From positions 1-44,456 of the forward strand of contig QCNI01000011.1 in assembly GCA_003213255.1 (NCBI GenBank): a DNA stretch of 44,456 nt, given 5' to 3'. This document shows positions 26,712 to 35,954 of this stretch, piece by piece (position 1 is the stretch's first letter; each line of letters opens with the position of its first letter). The position numbers and the translations under genes are program-made. Under the pieces are notes generated by a model. That model worked only from the letters and a program-made list of their open reading frames with translations, had not been told where the DNA came from and did not search any database. Origin of the DNA: Prochlorococcus sp. AG-424-P16. Its GTDB lineage: Bacteria; Cyanobacteriota; Cyanobacteriia; PCC-6307; Cyanobiaceae.

Positions 26712-28577
26712 GTGACTAAAAATTATATTCTAGGAATTTCATGTTTTTACCACGATAGTGCAGCAACATTGATTTGTGATGGTGAGATTATATCTTCTGT
26801 ACAAGAAGAAAGATTCTCAAGAAAAAAACATGATTCTAGATTTCCTAAGAATTCAATAAAATATTGTCTTAATGCCAATAAAATTAATCTAAAAGATGTT
26901 GATTTAATTGTTTATTATGAGAAACCTTTACTAACTTTTGAAAGACTACTAGAAACTTATCTTGGCTCAGCTCCTCGTGGAATAAGATCATTTATCGCTG
27001 CCATGCAGGTTTGGTTAAAAGAAAAACTTTTTTTAAAGTCAAATTTAAAGAAAGAATTTAAAAATTTAGAAAAAGATATTGGGGATGAAGTTAAAAGTAA
27101 GATTAAGATCCCTGAATTATTATTCTCTGAGCATCATTATTCTCATGCCGCTGCAGCATTTTTTCCAAGCCCATTTAAAAAGTCAATAATTCTTTGTATG
27201 GATGGAGTTGGAGAATGGACAACAACCAGCGCTTGGGTAGGTGAAAATAATAAAATCAAACCATTATGGGAAATTAGTTTTCCTCATTCTTTGGGACTTT
27301 TGTATTCATCTTTTACTTATTATTGTGGATTTAAAGTTAATTCTGGGGAGTATAAATTAATGGGCTTAGCTCCTTATGGAGATCCCAAATATGTCGAAAA
27401 AATAAAAGAGCACCTTATTGACATAAAGGATGACGGAACTTTTAAGTTAGATATTCGTTTCTTCAAATTCCATAGAGGATTTAGAATGACAAGTTCTAAG
27501 TTTCATAAATTATTTGGGGAAAAACCAAGAAAAAGTGAAGATGATTTAACTCAATTCCATATGGATATTGCCGCATCAATACAAGTAGTTACTCAAGAAA
27601 TAGTGATTAAACTCGCAAAATCACTTTATAAGGAAACTGGAATAAAGAATCTTTGCCTTTCGGGCGGGGTAGCACTTAATTGTGTAGCTAACGGTAAATT
27701 AATTAAAGAAAAAATTTTTGATGATATTTGGATTCAACCTGCTAGCGGAGATGCAGGTTCCGCTTTAGGAGCAGCCCTTATTGGATGGCATGATTATTTA
27801 AATAAACCTCGCGAAATAAATCCTAAAGATTCAATGAAAGGGACTTATTTAGGGTGCAATTTTTCTAACAAAGAAATAAAGACTTATTTAAAAAAAATTA
27901 ATGCTCCTCATAATGAACTTAAGGATGATGATCTTTTCGAAAAAATTGCAGAAATAATTGATGATGGTAAAGTTGTTGGTTGGTTTAATGGGCCTATGGA
28001 ATTTGGACCAAGAGCCCTTGGGGGTAGGTCAATTATTGGGGATCCGCGAAATAAAAAAATGCAAAGTGTAATGAATTTAAAAATAAAATATAGAGAGAGT
28101 TTTCGCCCTTTTGCTCCTTCAGTCTTGGAAGAAGATTTTTCCAAAGAATTTGAATTAGAGGTTAAAAGCCCTTATATGCTATTAGTAGCGCCATTAAAAA
28201 ATGAAAATTGTATTGCAATGAGTGATAACCAAAAAAAGCTTTTTGGAATTGAAAAGCTTAATATTCCAAGATCTAATCTCCCTGCAATTACTCATGTTGA
28301 TTATTCGGCAAGAGTGCAAACAGTTAGTAATGTAACTAATCCAAGATATTATGGTTTAATAAAAGCTTTCAAAAAGAGAACAGGGTGTTCCATGCTCGTC
28401 AATACTTCATTTAATGTTAGAGGAGAACCTATCGTTTGTACCCCACAAGATGCATATAGGTGCTTCATGAGAACGGAGATGGACGTATTAGTTTTGCAAA
28501 ATCAAATACTTTTCAAGGAAGAACAACCTAAGGTGGAGAAAAATGAAACCTGGAGACAAGAGTTTGATTTGGATTAA
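26712..28577 (+). CDS. Carbamoyltransferase of the NodU/CmcH (TobZ, SxtI) family
   Basis: A 621-residue two-domain O-carbamoyltransferase. The N-terminal Kae1-like domain (about 1-350) makes carbamoyl-adenylate, with DSAATLICDGEIISSVQEERFSRKKHD, SEHHYSHAAAAFFPSPF and LCLSGGVALNCVANGKL. The C-terminal domain (about 385-600) has FGPRALGGRSIIGDPRN, YRESFRPFAP and LVNTSFNVRGEPIVCTPQDA. It should move a carbamoyl group from carbamoyl phosphate to a hydroxyl of an unknown sugar or small molecule. It starts with GTG. Two small membrane protein genes follow at once, in the order of sxtI-sxtJ-sxtK. Confidence 0.93.
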   Translation: MTKNYILGISCFYHDSAATLICDGEIISSVQEERFSRKKHDSRFPKNSIKYCLNANKINLKDVDLIVYYEKPLLTFERLLETYLGSAPRGIRSFIAAMQVWLKEKLFLKSNLKKEFKNLEKDIGDEVKSKIKIPELLFSEHHYSHAAAAFFPSPFKKSIILCMDGVGEWTTTSAWVGENNKIKPLWEISFPHSLGLLYSSFTYYCGFKVNSGEYKLMGLAPYGDPKYVEKIKEHLIDIKDDGTFKLDIRFFKFHRGFRMTSSKFHKLFGEKPRKSEDDLTQFHMDIAASIQVVTQEIVIKLAKSLYKETGIKNLCLSGGVALNCVANGKLIKEKIFDDIWIQPASGDAGSALGAALIGWHDYLNKPREINPKDSMKGTYLGCNFSNKEIKTYLKKINAPHNELKDDDLFEKIAEIIDDGKVVGWFNGPMEFGPRALGGRSIIGDPRNKKMQSVMNLKIKYRESFRPFAPSVLEEDFSKEFELEVKSPYMLLVAPLKNENCIAMSDNQKKLFGIEKLNIPRSNLPAITHVDYSARVQTVSNVTNPRYYGLIKAFKKRTGCSMLVNTSFNVRGEPIVCTPQDAYRCFMRTEMDVLVLQNQILFKEEQPKVEKNETWRQEFDLD

Positions 28578-28579
28578 TT

Positions 28580-28972
28580 ATGCAGGAATATATCTCTAAT
28601 AAAATATTGCGTGAATTTGGTTTCTTAGTTGGGATAGGATTTCCTGTTCTAGTTGGGACGATATTACCTTTGTTTGGTGGTCATACATTTAGATATTGGA
28701 CTTTATGGATAGGTTTGCCTTTATTATTTGTAGCAATCCTTAAGCCTGCTTTGCTTTTCTATCCTTATAAATTCTGGATGAAATTAGGACATGTTTTAGG
28801 ATGGCTTAATAGTAAAGTAATATTAGGTTTAGTTTTCATTTTTGTTGTGCAACCAATTGCAATTATTATGAAATCTTTTGGATATGATCCTTTAAAGAAA
28901 AAGAAAACAAATAAAACAACTTATCGAGAGATAAGGTCTAATTTTAAAATTGACTTAAGAAAAATTTTCTAA
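28580..28972 (+). CDS. SxtJ-like small membrane protein
   Basis: A 130-residue protein with two strong hydrophobic hairpins (about 15-55) and a third near 78-93, then a basic tail (DPLKKKKTNKTTY). The GFPVLVGTILPLFGGHTFRYW region, PALLFYPYKFWMKLGHVLGW and the following FFVVQPIAIIMK-like stretch match the SxtJ-type proteins that accompany NodU-family carbamoyltransferases. It begins 2 bases after the carbamoyltransferase stop. The likely role is to anchor or assist the enzyme at the membrane; this is inferred from the fixed neighbourhood. Confidence 0.8.
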   Translation: MQEYISNKILREFGFLVGIGFPVLVGTILPLFGGHTFRYWTLWIGLPLLFVAILKPALLFYPYKFWMKLGHVLGWLNSKVILGLVFIFVVQPIAIIMKSFGYDPLKKKKTNKTTYREIRSNFKIDLRKIF

Positions 28973-28976
28973 ATTT

Positions 28977-29138
28977 ATGAAAGAATTTATAGAACTAATT
29001 AGGGATATCTGGGATTTTTTTAAAGTCCGCAAAAAGTATTGGCTAGCGCCTTTAATAATAACAATAGTTTTAATGGGAACACTTATTGTGTTTACTCAAG
29101 GATCAGTAATTGCTCCATTTATTTACTCAATCTTCTAG
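28977..29138 (+). CDS. DUF5989/SxtK-like small membrane protein
   Basis: A 53-residue protein ([20 protein letters not shown], then [19 protein letters not shown], ending [12 protein letters not shown]). The layout of a short amphipathic start, a KKYWLxP turn, one transmembrane helix and a [11 protein letters not shown] end is the pattern I know from DUF5989 proteins next to SxtJ and carbamoyltransferases. It is 4 bases after the SxtJ-like gene and 13 bases before the ispF start used here. A longer ispF call would overlap it. Confidence 0.8.
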   Translation: MKEFIELIRDIWDFFKVRKKYWLAPLIITIVLMGTLIVFTQGSVIAPFIYSIF

Positions 29139-29151
29139 TGTAAGTTTTGAT

Positions 29152-29652
29152 ATGAAAAGATTTTCACCGAAGTTCCGCATTGGCAATGGATATGATATTC
29201 ATAGATTAGTAAAGGATAGGGATCTGATATTAGGTGGAGTTAAATTGCATCACCCTGAAAATTTAGGATTGGATGGTCACAGTGACGCAGACGTCTTGAG
29301 CCATTCAATATCTGATGCTTTACTTGGGGCACTCTCTCTTGGAGATATTGGGAAATATTTCCCACCTACTGACGATAAATGGAAAAATGCAGATAGTTTA
29401 TTATTGTTATCTAAAATTGTTGAGCTTGTAAGAAATCAAGGTTGGCAAATAAATAATATTGATAGCGTTATTGTTGCTGAAAGGCCAAAAATTAGACCCT
29501 ATATTTGTTCTATGAAACAAAATATTGCAAACATTTTGAAGATTGAGAATGATTTTGTTGGTATTAAGGCTACAACAAATGAAAATCTTGGCCCTGAAGG
29601 AAGAGAAGAGGGTATAAGCTGTCATTCTGTAGTATTACTGGAAAAAAAATGA
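29152..29652 (+). CDS. ispF: 2-C-methyl-D-erythritol 2,4-cyclodiphosphate synthase
   Basis: A 166-residue enzyme of the MEP isoprenoid pathway. Metal-binding motif: [18 protein letters not shown]; next [23 protein letters not shown]; then [10 protein letters not shown] and [17 protein letters not shown]. An upstream TTG at 29110 would add 14 residues but overlaps the DUF5989 gene; the ATG at 29152 gives [17 protein letters not shown], normal for the family. Its stop overlaps the next ATG by 4 bases (ATGA), so translation is likely coupled to the TIGR03792 gene. Confidence 0.96.
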   Translation: MKRFSPKFRIGNGYDIHRLVKDRDLILGGVKLHHPENLGLDGHSDADVLSHSISDALLGALSLGDIGKYFPPTDDKWKNADSLLLLSKIVELVRNQGWQINNIDSVIVAERPKIRPYICSMKQNIANILKIENDFVGIKATTNENLGPEGREEGISCHSVVLLEKK

Positions 29653-30095
29653 AATTACATTTTAATTTAACAGCTAAATTAAAAGGATTTTGTTTTATAT
29701 TAGTCTTCTTAGTCGTTGTAATTCTTCAATCTGATATCCCGAATTTAAAAGCTCTTCAAATGGATAATTATCAAACTGAAACAGTCATAGAGGAATTAAG
29801 ACTTAGAGTCCCTGCTGATGCAAAAGTAGAATGGCTAAATGCTGAAAAACAAATATGGGAGCCATGGTTATCTTCCCAAGCTGGTTTTTTGGGTAGACAA
29901 TTATTTTGGAATAAAGAAAAAGAAGAGGCTTTAATATTAGTAAATTGGAAAAACAAGAAATTATGGAAAAGTATACCAATTTCAGAAGTAAATAAGGTAC
30001 AACAAAAATTTGAAGATAGTGTAAAGATTGCTTTGAATGTCAGTGAAAATCCTTTTGTATTAATTTATGAGGGAGAATTAGATAAGCAGAAATGA
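29649..30095 (+). CDS. TIGR03792-type cyanobacterial protein
   Basis: A 148-residue protein with one N-terminal hydrophobic segment (about 13-28, [14 protein letters not shown]), which may be a signal or anchor. The rest is a small domain of the dimeric alpha-beta-barrel kind: [56 protein letters not shown]. This matches the uncharacterised cyanobacterial family TIGR03792. It overlaps ispF and larB by 4 bases each (ATGA at both ends), so the three genes are tightly coupled. Function unknown. Confidence 0.8.
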   Translation: MKLHFNLTAKLKGFCFILVFLVVVILQSDIPNLKALQMDNYQTETVIEELRLRVPADAKVEWLNAEKQIWEPWLSSQAGFLGRQLFWNKEKEEALILVNWKNKKLWKSIPISEVNKVQQKFEDSVKIALNVSENPFVLIYEGELDKQK

Positions 30096-30748
30096 ATTTA
30101 GATATCAGGTTTGATTTCCAAAGAAGAGAGAGGCTTGGACTTATTGAAGCAATTTGGGGACAAGATAAAAGTATCGATCAATTAAAGAGATTATCTGAAA
30201 ATGTATTAAGTAAAAAAGAGCTTGTTTTCATTACAAGGATAAATAGTGAAAAAGCTATTTCTCTTTTAGAAATATATGATGATGCACGATTCTATGAAGA
30301 GGCAAGATGTTTAATAATTGGTGAAAATTTGAATAAGCTCAACACAAATAAAAAAGTTGCAATAATTTCAGGTGGTTCAAGTGATTTGGCTGTAACACTT
30401 GAAGCACAATTAGCGCTTGAAATTTATGGAGTTAATTTTCAATCTTTTATAGATGTTGGAGTAGCAGGACTTCATCGATTAATGAGTAAGTTAGAAGAAA
30501 TTAATAAATATGATGTATTAATAGTTTGTGCTGGAATGGAAGGAGCTTTGGCAACAGTTGTTGGAGGGTTGTTAGCTCAACCAATAATTGCAGTACCTGT
30601 CTCTGTCGGCTACGGCGTTAGCAAGAATGGAGAAACTGCTTTAAATAGTATGTTGTCAAGTTGTTCTCCAGGTATTGCAGTTATGAATATAGATAATGGT
30701 TACGGAGCAGCAATGGCAGCTCTGAGGATTATTAAAAGTATTTCCTAA
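30092..30748 (+). CDS. larB: LarB, pyridinium-3,5-biscarboxylic acid mononucleotide synthase-like
   Basis: A 218-residue protein of the LarB/AIR-carboxylase-like family. The opening DFQRRERLGLIEAIWGQDKS, then VAIISGGSSDLAVTLEA, DVGVAGLHRLMSKL, VCAGMEGALATVVGGLLAQP and SVGYGVSKNGETALNSML are characteristic. LarB carboxylates and hydrolyses nicotinic acid adenine dinucleotide, the first step of the nickel-pincer nucleotide cofactor. LarC and LarE are not in the window. It is coupled to ispF and the TIGR03792 gene upstream. Confidence 0.9.
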   Translation: MNLDIRFDFQRRERLGLIEAIWGQDKSIDQLKRLSENVLSKKELVFITRINSEKAISLLEIYDDARFYEEARCLIIGENLNKLNTNKKVAIISGGSSDLAVTLEAQLALEIYGVNFQSFIDVGVAGLHRLMSKLEEINKYDVLIVCAGMEGALATVVGGLLAQPIIAVPVSVGYGVSKNGETALNSMLSSCSPGIAVMNIDNGYGAAMAALRIIKSIS

Positions 30749-30752
30749 AAAC

Positions 30753-30884
30753 TTACTTTTTTTCTATTTCTAATAGGTTTTCTATCCACAAATTAAGTTG
30801 TTTTGAAAGCATTCTTTCTTCTCTCATTTTGATTGCCTTGAGCACGACTTCTGTATTTACCCACTCTGGAAATCTTTTCGGCAT
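30753..30884 (-). CDS. Small hypothetical protein, 43 residues
   Basis: A 44-codon ORF (ATG to TAA), reading MPKRFPEWVNTEVVLKAIKM, then a basic, helical rest ending LWIENLLEIEKK. I do not recognise a family. It is amphipathic and charged, with no membrane segment. It lies tail to tail with larB (4 bases apart), in the 483-base gap between larB and thiS. It could be co-transcribed with the thi genes upstream. Real-gene status rests on its position and composition. Confidence 0.4.
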   Translation of the reverse strand: MPKRFPEWVNTEVVLKAIKMREERMLSKQLNLWIENLLEIEKK

Positions 30885-30951
30885 TTATTTTTATATTCAG
30901 TAACTTTAATTTGGTACAAATTTTTATAAAGACAAGATCTTAGTAACAAAT

Positions 30952-31119
30952 TTAATCTTTTTTGTTTGATTTAGTACCTAATCTAGACAGTTCAGATGAG
31001 GTATTTTCACTTTCTACGTTTTTTAATCTTTCAATTAACTCTAAGAGATCTTTTTGAGCTAACTCTCCATTTTGCTCCCATTTTAAGGAACTTGAGTTGT
31101 TATCAAGTTTTTCTTCCAT
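30952..31119 (-). CDS. Small hypothetical protein, 55 residues
   Basis: A 56-codon ORF starting with ATG. It reads MEEKLDNNSSSLKWEQNGEL, then AQKDLLELIERLKNVESEN, ending in a basic tail GTKSNKKD. It is acidic in front and predicted mostly helical (possible short coiled coil around 25-40), with no membrane segment. I do not recognise it. It lies 112 bases downstream of thiS on the same strand. The rest of the 483-base gap shows no other gene. Confidence 0.4.
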   Translation of the reverse strand: MEEKLDNNSSSLKWEQNGELAQKDLLELIERLKNVESENTSSELSRLGTKSNKKD

Positions 31120-31231
31120 TGTTCTAGATAGGTAATAAGAATATAAAACGAAAACAGGAAAAATTTGATTATTGTTTCAAACCTAAACTTAAAAAATTAT
31201 GAAGATTTTTAATATACAAAAATTTTATCTT

Positions 31232-31441
31232 TTAACCACCACCAACTATTGAAACGATTTCTAAATTATCCCCATCTTTTAGTTTTACTTCCCTCCATTT
31301 TATTGAATTAATAATTAAATTATTTAACTCTACGACAATTGTGTTGGGTTTATATCCCATTAAATTTAGAGCTGTAGATAGCAGAGCATTTTCTTGCTCA
31401 AGTTCTATTTTCTTTTCTTCTCCGTTTACTCTAATTTTCAT
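31232..31441 (-). CDS. thiS: Thiamine biosynthesis sulfur carrier ThiS
   Basis: A 69-residue ubiquitin-like sulfur carrier that delivers sulfur for the thiazole ring. The C-terminus ends in IVGGG; the final Gly-Gly is adenylated and becomes a thiocarboxylate. The body has the normal short beta-grasp pattern (MKIRVNGEEKKIELEQENAL, then VELNNLIINSIKWREVKL). Its ATG lies inside the end of thiE (11-base overlap), so translation is coupled. Confidence 0.93.
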   Translation of the reverse strand: MKIRVNGEEKKIELEQENALLSTALNLMGYKPNTIVVELNNLIINSIKWREVKLKDGDNLEIVSIVGGG

Positions 31442-32486
31442 GAGACAACTCCTTTAAAATTATAATAGCGTCTTCTTTGGGATCTTCAGAATTCATTAAT
31501 TGCGAAACTAAGGCAACTTTTTTAAACCCATTTCTTTTTAAATATGAAATATTATTTAAATTAATTCCTCCGATAGCAAACCAAGGAATATTTAAATCTT
31601 TTGTTATTGTTTTGATCTTTTCAATACCTATAGGTTTTTTATCCTTTTTTATTGCAGTTTCAAATACTGGACCTATTCCAATGTAATCACAACCCTGCTT
31701 AAGAGCATTAGAAATATCAGTTTCATTATTTGCGCTTATACCAATAATTTTTGAATAACCTAACAATTTTCTTGCTGTTTTTAAGTCTAAATCATCTTGT
31801 CCAAGATGAACTCCATCCGAATTAGATGCTAGAGCTATATCAATTCTGTCGTTAACGATAAATAAAGAATTATATCTTTTACATAGATTTTTAATCTGAA
31901 TTGCTTCTTGAAGATGATTTTTATCAGTTCCCTTTTTAAATCTATGTTGAATGATTCTTACTCCAGCAATTAGAACCGCTTCTATTATTTCTAATAAATT
32001 ATCCTTTTGATCTGTGATTACATATAAGTCATTTTCTTTTAAAATTTTCTTAGAATTATTACACTTGTTTAAACTTAATAAGTCGATTTCTATAGTATAT
32101 ATTTCATATCTAATTTCCGAAGCGATTTTTGAAAGCTCATGATTATGTAGCCTTGAGAATTCCTCTATAACTCTTAATGCTTCTTGAACTCTGCCTGAAT
32201 TGGAACTTATAATTTGTTCAGGGGTTTTCCTTTTGATTTGCTCTTTATGAGTCAATCCTTTGCATTTGTCCTCAATATGATTTCTAGATTGTTTATAAAT
32301 TTCTAAATGATTTTTTCCTAAAATTTGTCTAAAATTTTTTATCTTTTCAACATATTTTTCTTTGCCTAAACCAAATCTAGCCCAATCCTCCAGTACTCTT
32401 AATCCTTCTCTAGCCCTGTCTAGATTAGCGTCAATAATTTGATAAATTCTTAAATCTTCAGTGTTTGTAGTGTTGGAGTTTAGCAT
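31431..32486 (-). CDS. thiE: Thiamine phosphate synthase, long cyanobacterial form
   Basis: A 351-residue enzyme joining HMP-PP and thiazole phosphate. The C-terminal half is classical ThiE: LYVITDQKDN, IQHRFKKGTDKNHLQEA, FIVNDRIDIALASNSDGVHLGQDDL, YIGIGPVFETAIKK and FAIGGINLNNI. The N-terminal 140 residues (IIDANLDRAREGLRVLEDWA, ALRVIEEFSR) form the extra helical domain found in cyanobacterial and chloroplast-type ThiE. ribF is upstream by 7 bases and thiS overlaps downstream, forming ribF-thiE-thiS. Confidence 0.94.
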   Translation of the reverse strand: MLNSNTTNTEDLRIYQIIDANLDRAREGLRVLEDWARFGLGKEKYVEKIKNFRQILGKNHLEIYKQSRNHIEDKCKGLTHKEQIKRKTPEQIISSNSGRVQEALRVIEEFSRLHNHELSKIASEIRYEIYTIEIDLLSLNKCNNSKKILKENDLYVITDQKDNLLEIIEAVLIAGVRIIQHRFKKGTDKNHLQEAIQIKNLCKRYNSLFIVNDRIDIALASNSDGVHLGQDDLDLKTARKLLGYSKIIGISANNETDISNALKQGCDYIGIGPVFETAIKKDKKPIGIEKIKTITKDLNIPWFAIGGINLNNISYLKRNGFKKVALVSQLMNSEDPKEDAIIILKELSHEN

Positions 32487-32493
32487 TTGGAAC

Positions 32494-33477
32494 TTATTTT
32501 TTGTTTTGTTTAAAAATTCTTAGGGCATTATCTCTATCTTTTTTAATTTGATTAGAAAGTTGAGCTATATTCTTGAAGTGGATTTGAGATCTAAGTTTTT
32601 CAACTGGTTCTACAGATAGATTTAAACCATATAGATCGATATCTTTATTAATTAAATGAACTTCAACTGAAGATGGCAATAAAGGATTTATTGTTGGTTG
32701 AGAGCCAAGATTCATAACAGATTCGATTTTTTGGTTTGAATTTTCTATAGTTGTCCAAGCTGCGTAGACTCCTTCTCCAGGTAAAAATTTCCTGCCATCT
32801 ATTTCAAGATTAGCGGTAGGCCATCCAATACTTTTCCCAATCCCTTTACCTTTAACAACCTTCCCATTAAAACTATAAGGCCTGTTAAGCATTTTGAAAG
32901 CATTTTTCAGATCACTTTTCTCTAATAAATCTCTTATTCTGCTGCTGCTGATTCTACCTTCTTTATCTTCTAAAATTGGAGTAATTTTTAGTTTTATGTT
33001 TGTATCTTTAATCGTATTTTTAATAGTATTTATGTCTCCACTTCTTCTAAAACCAAATTTAAAATTAGCACCCACAGAAATTTTTTTTGATTGTAATTGA
33101 TTTATCAAAATATCTTTTATAAATACTTCTGCACTTAATTTGGATAGTTCCTTATCAAAAGGAATCAGAACTAATTGTTCAATCCCGAGATCTTCAAGGA
33201 TAGGTAGTTTTTCATAAGGAAGATCAAGTCTAAGACGAGTCTCTTTGTATAAAACTTCTCTGGGATGAGGCCAGAAGCTTGCAATTGTTGGGGTATATTG
33301 ATTTTCTTCTACAACACTTTTTATTAATTTTCTGTGACCAGCATGTAGGCCATCAAAACTTCCAATAGCTATTGAAGTAGGATTCTTAACTTCAGATGGC
33401 GATATTAAAGAGATCAAAAGATTACGTGCAATTTTATGATTTTGATGGCAAATTTGAATAGATAACAGTTTACTCAA
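32494..33477 (-). CDS. ribF: Bifunctional riboflavin kinase / FAD synthetase
   Basis: A 327-residue enzyme that makes FMN and FAD. The N-terminal nucleotidyl-transferase part has IAIGSFDGLHAGHRKLI (about 37-52), and SVGANFKFGFRRSGD; SSSRIRDLLEKSDLKNA follows. The C-terminal kinase part has VVKGKGIGKSIGWPTANLEI and LPGEGVYAAW. The start is TTG (33477). It diverges from the DUF3611 gene with only 8 bases between starts, and leads the ribF-thiE-thiS group. Confidence 0.95.
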   Translation of the reverse strand: MSKLLSIQICHQNHKIARNLLISLISPSEVKNPTSIAIGSFDGLHAGHRKLIKSVVEENQYTPTIASFWPHPREVLYKETRLRLDLPYEKLPILEDLGIEQLVLIPFDKELSKLSAEVFIKDILINQLQSKKISVGANFKFGFRRSGDINTIKNTIKDTNIKLKITPILEDKEGRISSSRIRDLLEKSDLKNAFKMLNRPYSFNGKVVKGKGIGKSIGWPTANLEIDGRKFLPGEGVYAAWTTIENSNQKIESVMNLGSQPTINPLLPSSVEVHLINKDIDLYGLNLSVEPVEKLRSQIHFKNIAQLSNQIKKDRDNALRIFKQNKK

Positions 33478-33485
33478 TCAAATGA

Positions 33486-34019
33486 ATGTCTGACAAAATT
33501 GATTTTCAGTCCCTTTCATTTGGAATGCGGCGCATTGGATGGATACGCTTTTGGGTTCAATCCATTTTAGGTGTTGTTGTTGCAGCTGTTTTGCTTTTTT
33601 CAAATGTTGTAAATAATAGCGAAGGGCAGCTTGGCTTAGCGCCTGGTCTATCACTTACAACGATATCTTTGATTTTACTACTTTTTAGTCTTTGGCAAGG
33701 TTGGTTAATAGTTAGAACAGGAAGAGCAATCGCAAGTAACGCAAGACCCTCAAGAGGACAAACCAGTAAATTAATAAAAAGAGGTCTTATAGTTGATTTA
33801 TTAGGAATTTTGTTTGGATTAATTGGATATCAAGCTCTGATGGGCGCTCTATTTATACAAGCATCCTCCCAAACGACTGGACAATTGATAACAGCGACAT
33901 CTGATATCCCAATTACGGGACTTGAAATATTATCTGTTCTCAGTAACACACAAGTTATTGCTGCTCATTTTTTTGGACTTTGCTTTTCTTTGTGGCTTTT
34001 AAGAAAGATTTATAAATGA
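33486..34019 (+). CDS. DUF3611-family membrane protein
   Basis: A 177-residue protein with four predicted transmembrane helices (about 22-42, 57-76, 101-123, 154-172). [21 protein letters not shown] and the [25 protein letters not shown] loop match the cyanobacterial/plastid DUF3611 family. Function unknown; plastid relatives are in the chloroplast envelope or thylakoid. Its start is 8 bases from the divergent ribF start. Its 3' end overlaps the surE stop by 21 bases. Confidence 0.85.
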   Translation: MSDKIDFQSLSFGMRRIGWIRFWVQSILGVVVAAVLLFSNVVNNSEGQLGLAPGLSLTTISLILLLFSLWQGWLIVRTGRAIASNARPSRGQTSKLIKRGLIVDLLGILFGLIGYQALMGALFIQASSQTTGQLITATSDIPITGLEILSVLSNTQVIAAHFFGLCFSLWLLRKIYK

Positions 34020-34808
34020 ATTATTAATTTTAGGTAAGTCTTCTAAATTACCCCTCCAAAATAAATCTGGTTCTACAGGTGTAAGGGATATTTTATTATC
34101 TTGTATTTGTGAAACATCACTAGGCCAATTTTTTGGACCATAACCTTTTGATTTAAGATCTAAAACTACCTCACCTGCCAACCAATAATAATCATCACCC
34201 CTCGGGTCTTCCCTTTTGGAAAATTGATTTTTATATTTTCTTACTGATAATCTTGTCCAGGAAAATTCTTTTATTTTGCTTTTCTCGCAAGGGGGTATAT
34301 TCAAGTTTAATAGAAGTGAAGCTGGCCAATTATCATTAATTGCTTGTTCGGCAATATTCATTGCAATCTCTCCAGCAAATTCAAAATTCTTCCATTTAAA
34401 ACTAGCAACACTAATTGCCATGGAGGGAACATTTTCTAAAGTGCCTTCCATAGCTGCAGCGACCGTGCCTGAACAAAAAATATCTGTCCCTAAATTGGGC
34501 CCGTGATTTATCCCAGATAGTACTAGATCAGGTTTGTCATCCAAGAGTTCAGATAGTGCTAATTTGACGCAATCAGCAGGTGTGCCAGAACATCCCCAAG
34601 CTTCAATTCCTTCCCCAAATAATTCATCAGCTTTTTCCACTCTTAATGGAGATTGTAAAGTAAGACCGTGACCTGTAGCTGATCTTTCTTGGTCAGGACA
34701 TACTACTTTTACTTTATGACCTCTTTTTTGCGCTGATTTTGCTAATGCTCTTATCCCCGTCGCAAAAACACCATCATCATTGCTAATTAATATATTTAAC
34801 GGTTTCAT
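33999..34808 (-). CDS. surE: 5'-nucleotidase SurE
   Basis: A 269-residue metal-dependent nucleotide phosphatase. The N-terminus [19 protein letters not shown] holds the metal-binding Asp pair. Then [50 protein letters not shown] and AAMEGTL are all typical SurE motifs. Length is normal for cyanobacteria. It is divergent from pheS, with a 68-base intergenic region, and overlaps DUF3611 at its 3' end by 21 bases. Confidence 0.95.
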   Translation of the reverse strand: MKPLNILISNDDGVFATGIRALAKSAQKRGHKVKVVCPDQERSATGHGLTLQSPLRVEKADELFGEGIEAWGCSGTPADCVKLALSELLDDKPDLVLSGINHGPNLGTDIFCSGTVAAAMEGTLENVPSMAISVASFKWKNFEFAGEIAMNIAEQAINDNWPASLLLNLNIPPCEKSKIKEFSWTRLSVRKYKNQFSKREDPRGDDYYWLAGEVVLDLKSKGYGPKNWPSDVSQIQDNKISLTPVEPDLFWRGNLEDLPKINNSFINLS

Positions 34809-34876
34809 TAATCAATAAATTTTATTTATGGACGATATTTAAGTAAGATAAAGCAATACTTATTTTTACTATATCA

Positions 34877-35884
34877 GTGAGTCAGATTGAATCATTAAGT
34901 CAAATTGAGGAAAAACTAAATAATCTTTCTCTAGCAGCAAAAAATAATATAACTAATGCTATTACACATGAAGAACTTGATCAACTAAGAGTTTCCTTGT
35001 TAGGAAAAAAAGGTGAGTTGTCAATTATCTTGAAAACAATGGGTCAATTATCGGCTACTGATAGACCAATTGTTGGCCAGAAGGCAAACTTAATAAAGAT
35101 AAATTTGCAGGAATTAATAACTGAAAGAAAAAATCAACTAAATAGTGAAGCCTTAGATAAAAAGATTAAAACAGAAAAAATTGATGTTACTATTCCTCCA
35201 ATTGGGACACCCCCTGGAAATAAACATCCTTTAGTTTCAACACAAGATGAAATAATAGATATTTTTTGTGGTTTGGGATACTCAGTAGAGAGTGGGCCTG
35301 AAATAGAAACTGATTTTTATAATTTTGAGTCTCTCAATATACCCAAAAATCATCCGGCGAGAGATATGCAGGATACTTTTTACTTAGATGAAAATCGACT
35401 TTTAAGAACCCATACTTCTCCAGTTCAGATAAGATACTTAGAGAAAAATACTCCACCAGTAAGAATTATTGCTCCGGGGAGAGTTTATAGGAGAGATGCG
35501 GTAGATGCTACTCATTCTCCTGTATTTAATCAGGTTGAGGTTTTATGTATCGATCAAGACATTGATTTTAGTCATTTAAGAGGGACAGTTCTTACATTCT
35601 TAAAGGCCTTTTTTGGAGATATTCCTGTAAGATTTAGAGCTAGTTATTTCCCATTTACTGAACCTTCAGCAGAAGTAGACGTCCAGTGGAAAGGGAAATG
35701 GTTAGAAGTAATGGGCTGCGGAATGGTAGATCCAAAGGTCTTAGAAAAATTAGGAATAGATTCTGAGAAATGGACTGGTTTTGCAGCAGGATTAGGAGTT
35801 GAGAGATTTTGTATGGTGAGACATCAGATCGACGACATCAGAAAATTTTATACAAATGATATTAGATTCTTAGAACAGTTCTAA
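34877..35884 (+). CDS. pheS: Phenylalanyl-tRNA synthetase, alpha subunit
   Basis: A 335-residue class II synthetase subunit. The N-terminal coiled coil (about 1-90) binds tRNA. The catalytic core has GSGPEIE-type entry ([20 protein letters not shown]), [26 protein letters not shown] (motif 2) and the late [16 protein letters not shown] (motif 3). The start is GTG (34877). pheT is not in the window, so the two subunits are split, as often in cyanobacteria. Confidence 0.96.
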   Translation: MSQIESLSQIEEKLNNLSLAAKNNITNAITHEELDQLRVSLLGKKGELSIILKTMGQLSATDRPIVGQKANLIKINLQELITERKNQLNSEALDKKIKTEKIDVTIPPIGTPPGNKHPLVSTQDEIIDIFCGLGYSVESGPEIETDFYNFESLNIPKNHPARDMQDTFYLDENRLLRTHTSPVQIRYLEKNTPPVRIIAPGRVYRRDAVDATHSPVFNQVEVLCIDQDIDFSHLRGTVLTFLKAFFGDIPVRFRASYFPFTEPSAEVDVQWKGKWLEVMGCGMVDPKVLEKLGIDSEKWTGFAAGLGVERFCMVRHQIDDIRKFYTNDIRFLEQF

Positions 35885-35954
35885 TACTATTTAATTCTTA
35901 AATTAGGATTGTCCAACAAATTAGTTTAAGATGGTTTTAGTTTTAATTTTTTGA

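Noticed and set aside
26712..29138. Saxitoxin biosynthesis cluster
   Set aside because: Only the carbamoyltransferase and its two small partners are present. The diagnostic toxin genes are absent, and these trios occur widely outside toxin clusters.
29110..29151. Longer ispF from TTG at 29110
   Set aside because: It overlaps the end of the DUF5989 gene and adds residues not seen in the family; the ATG at 29152 fits.
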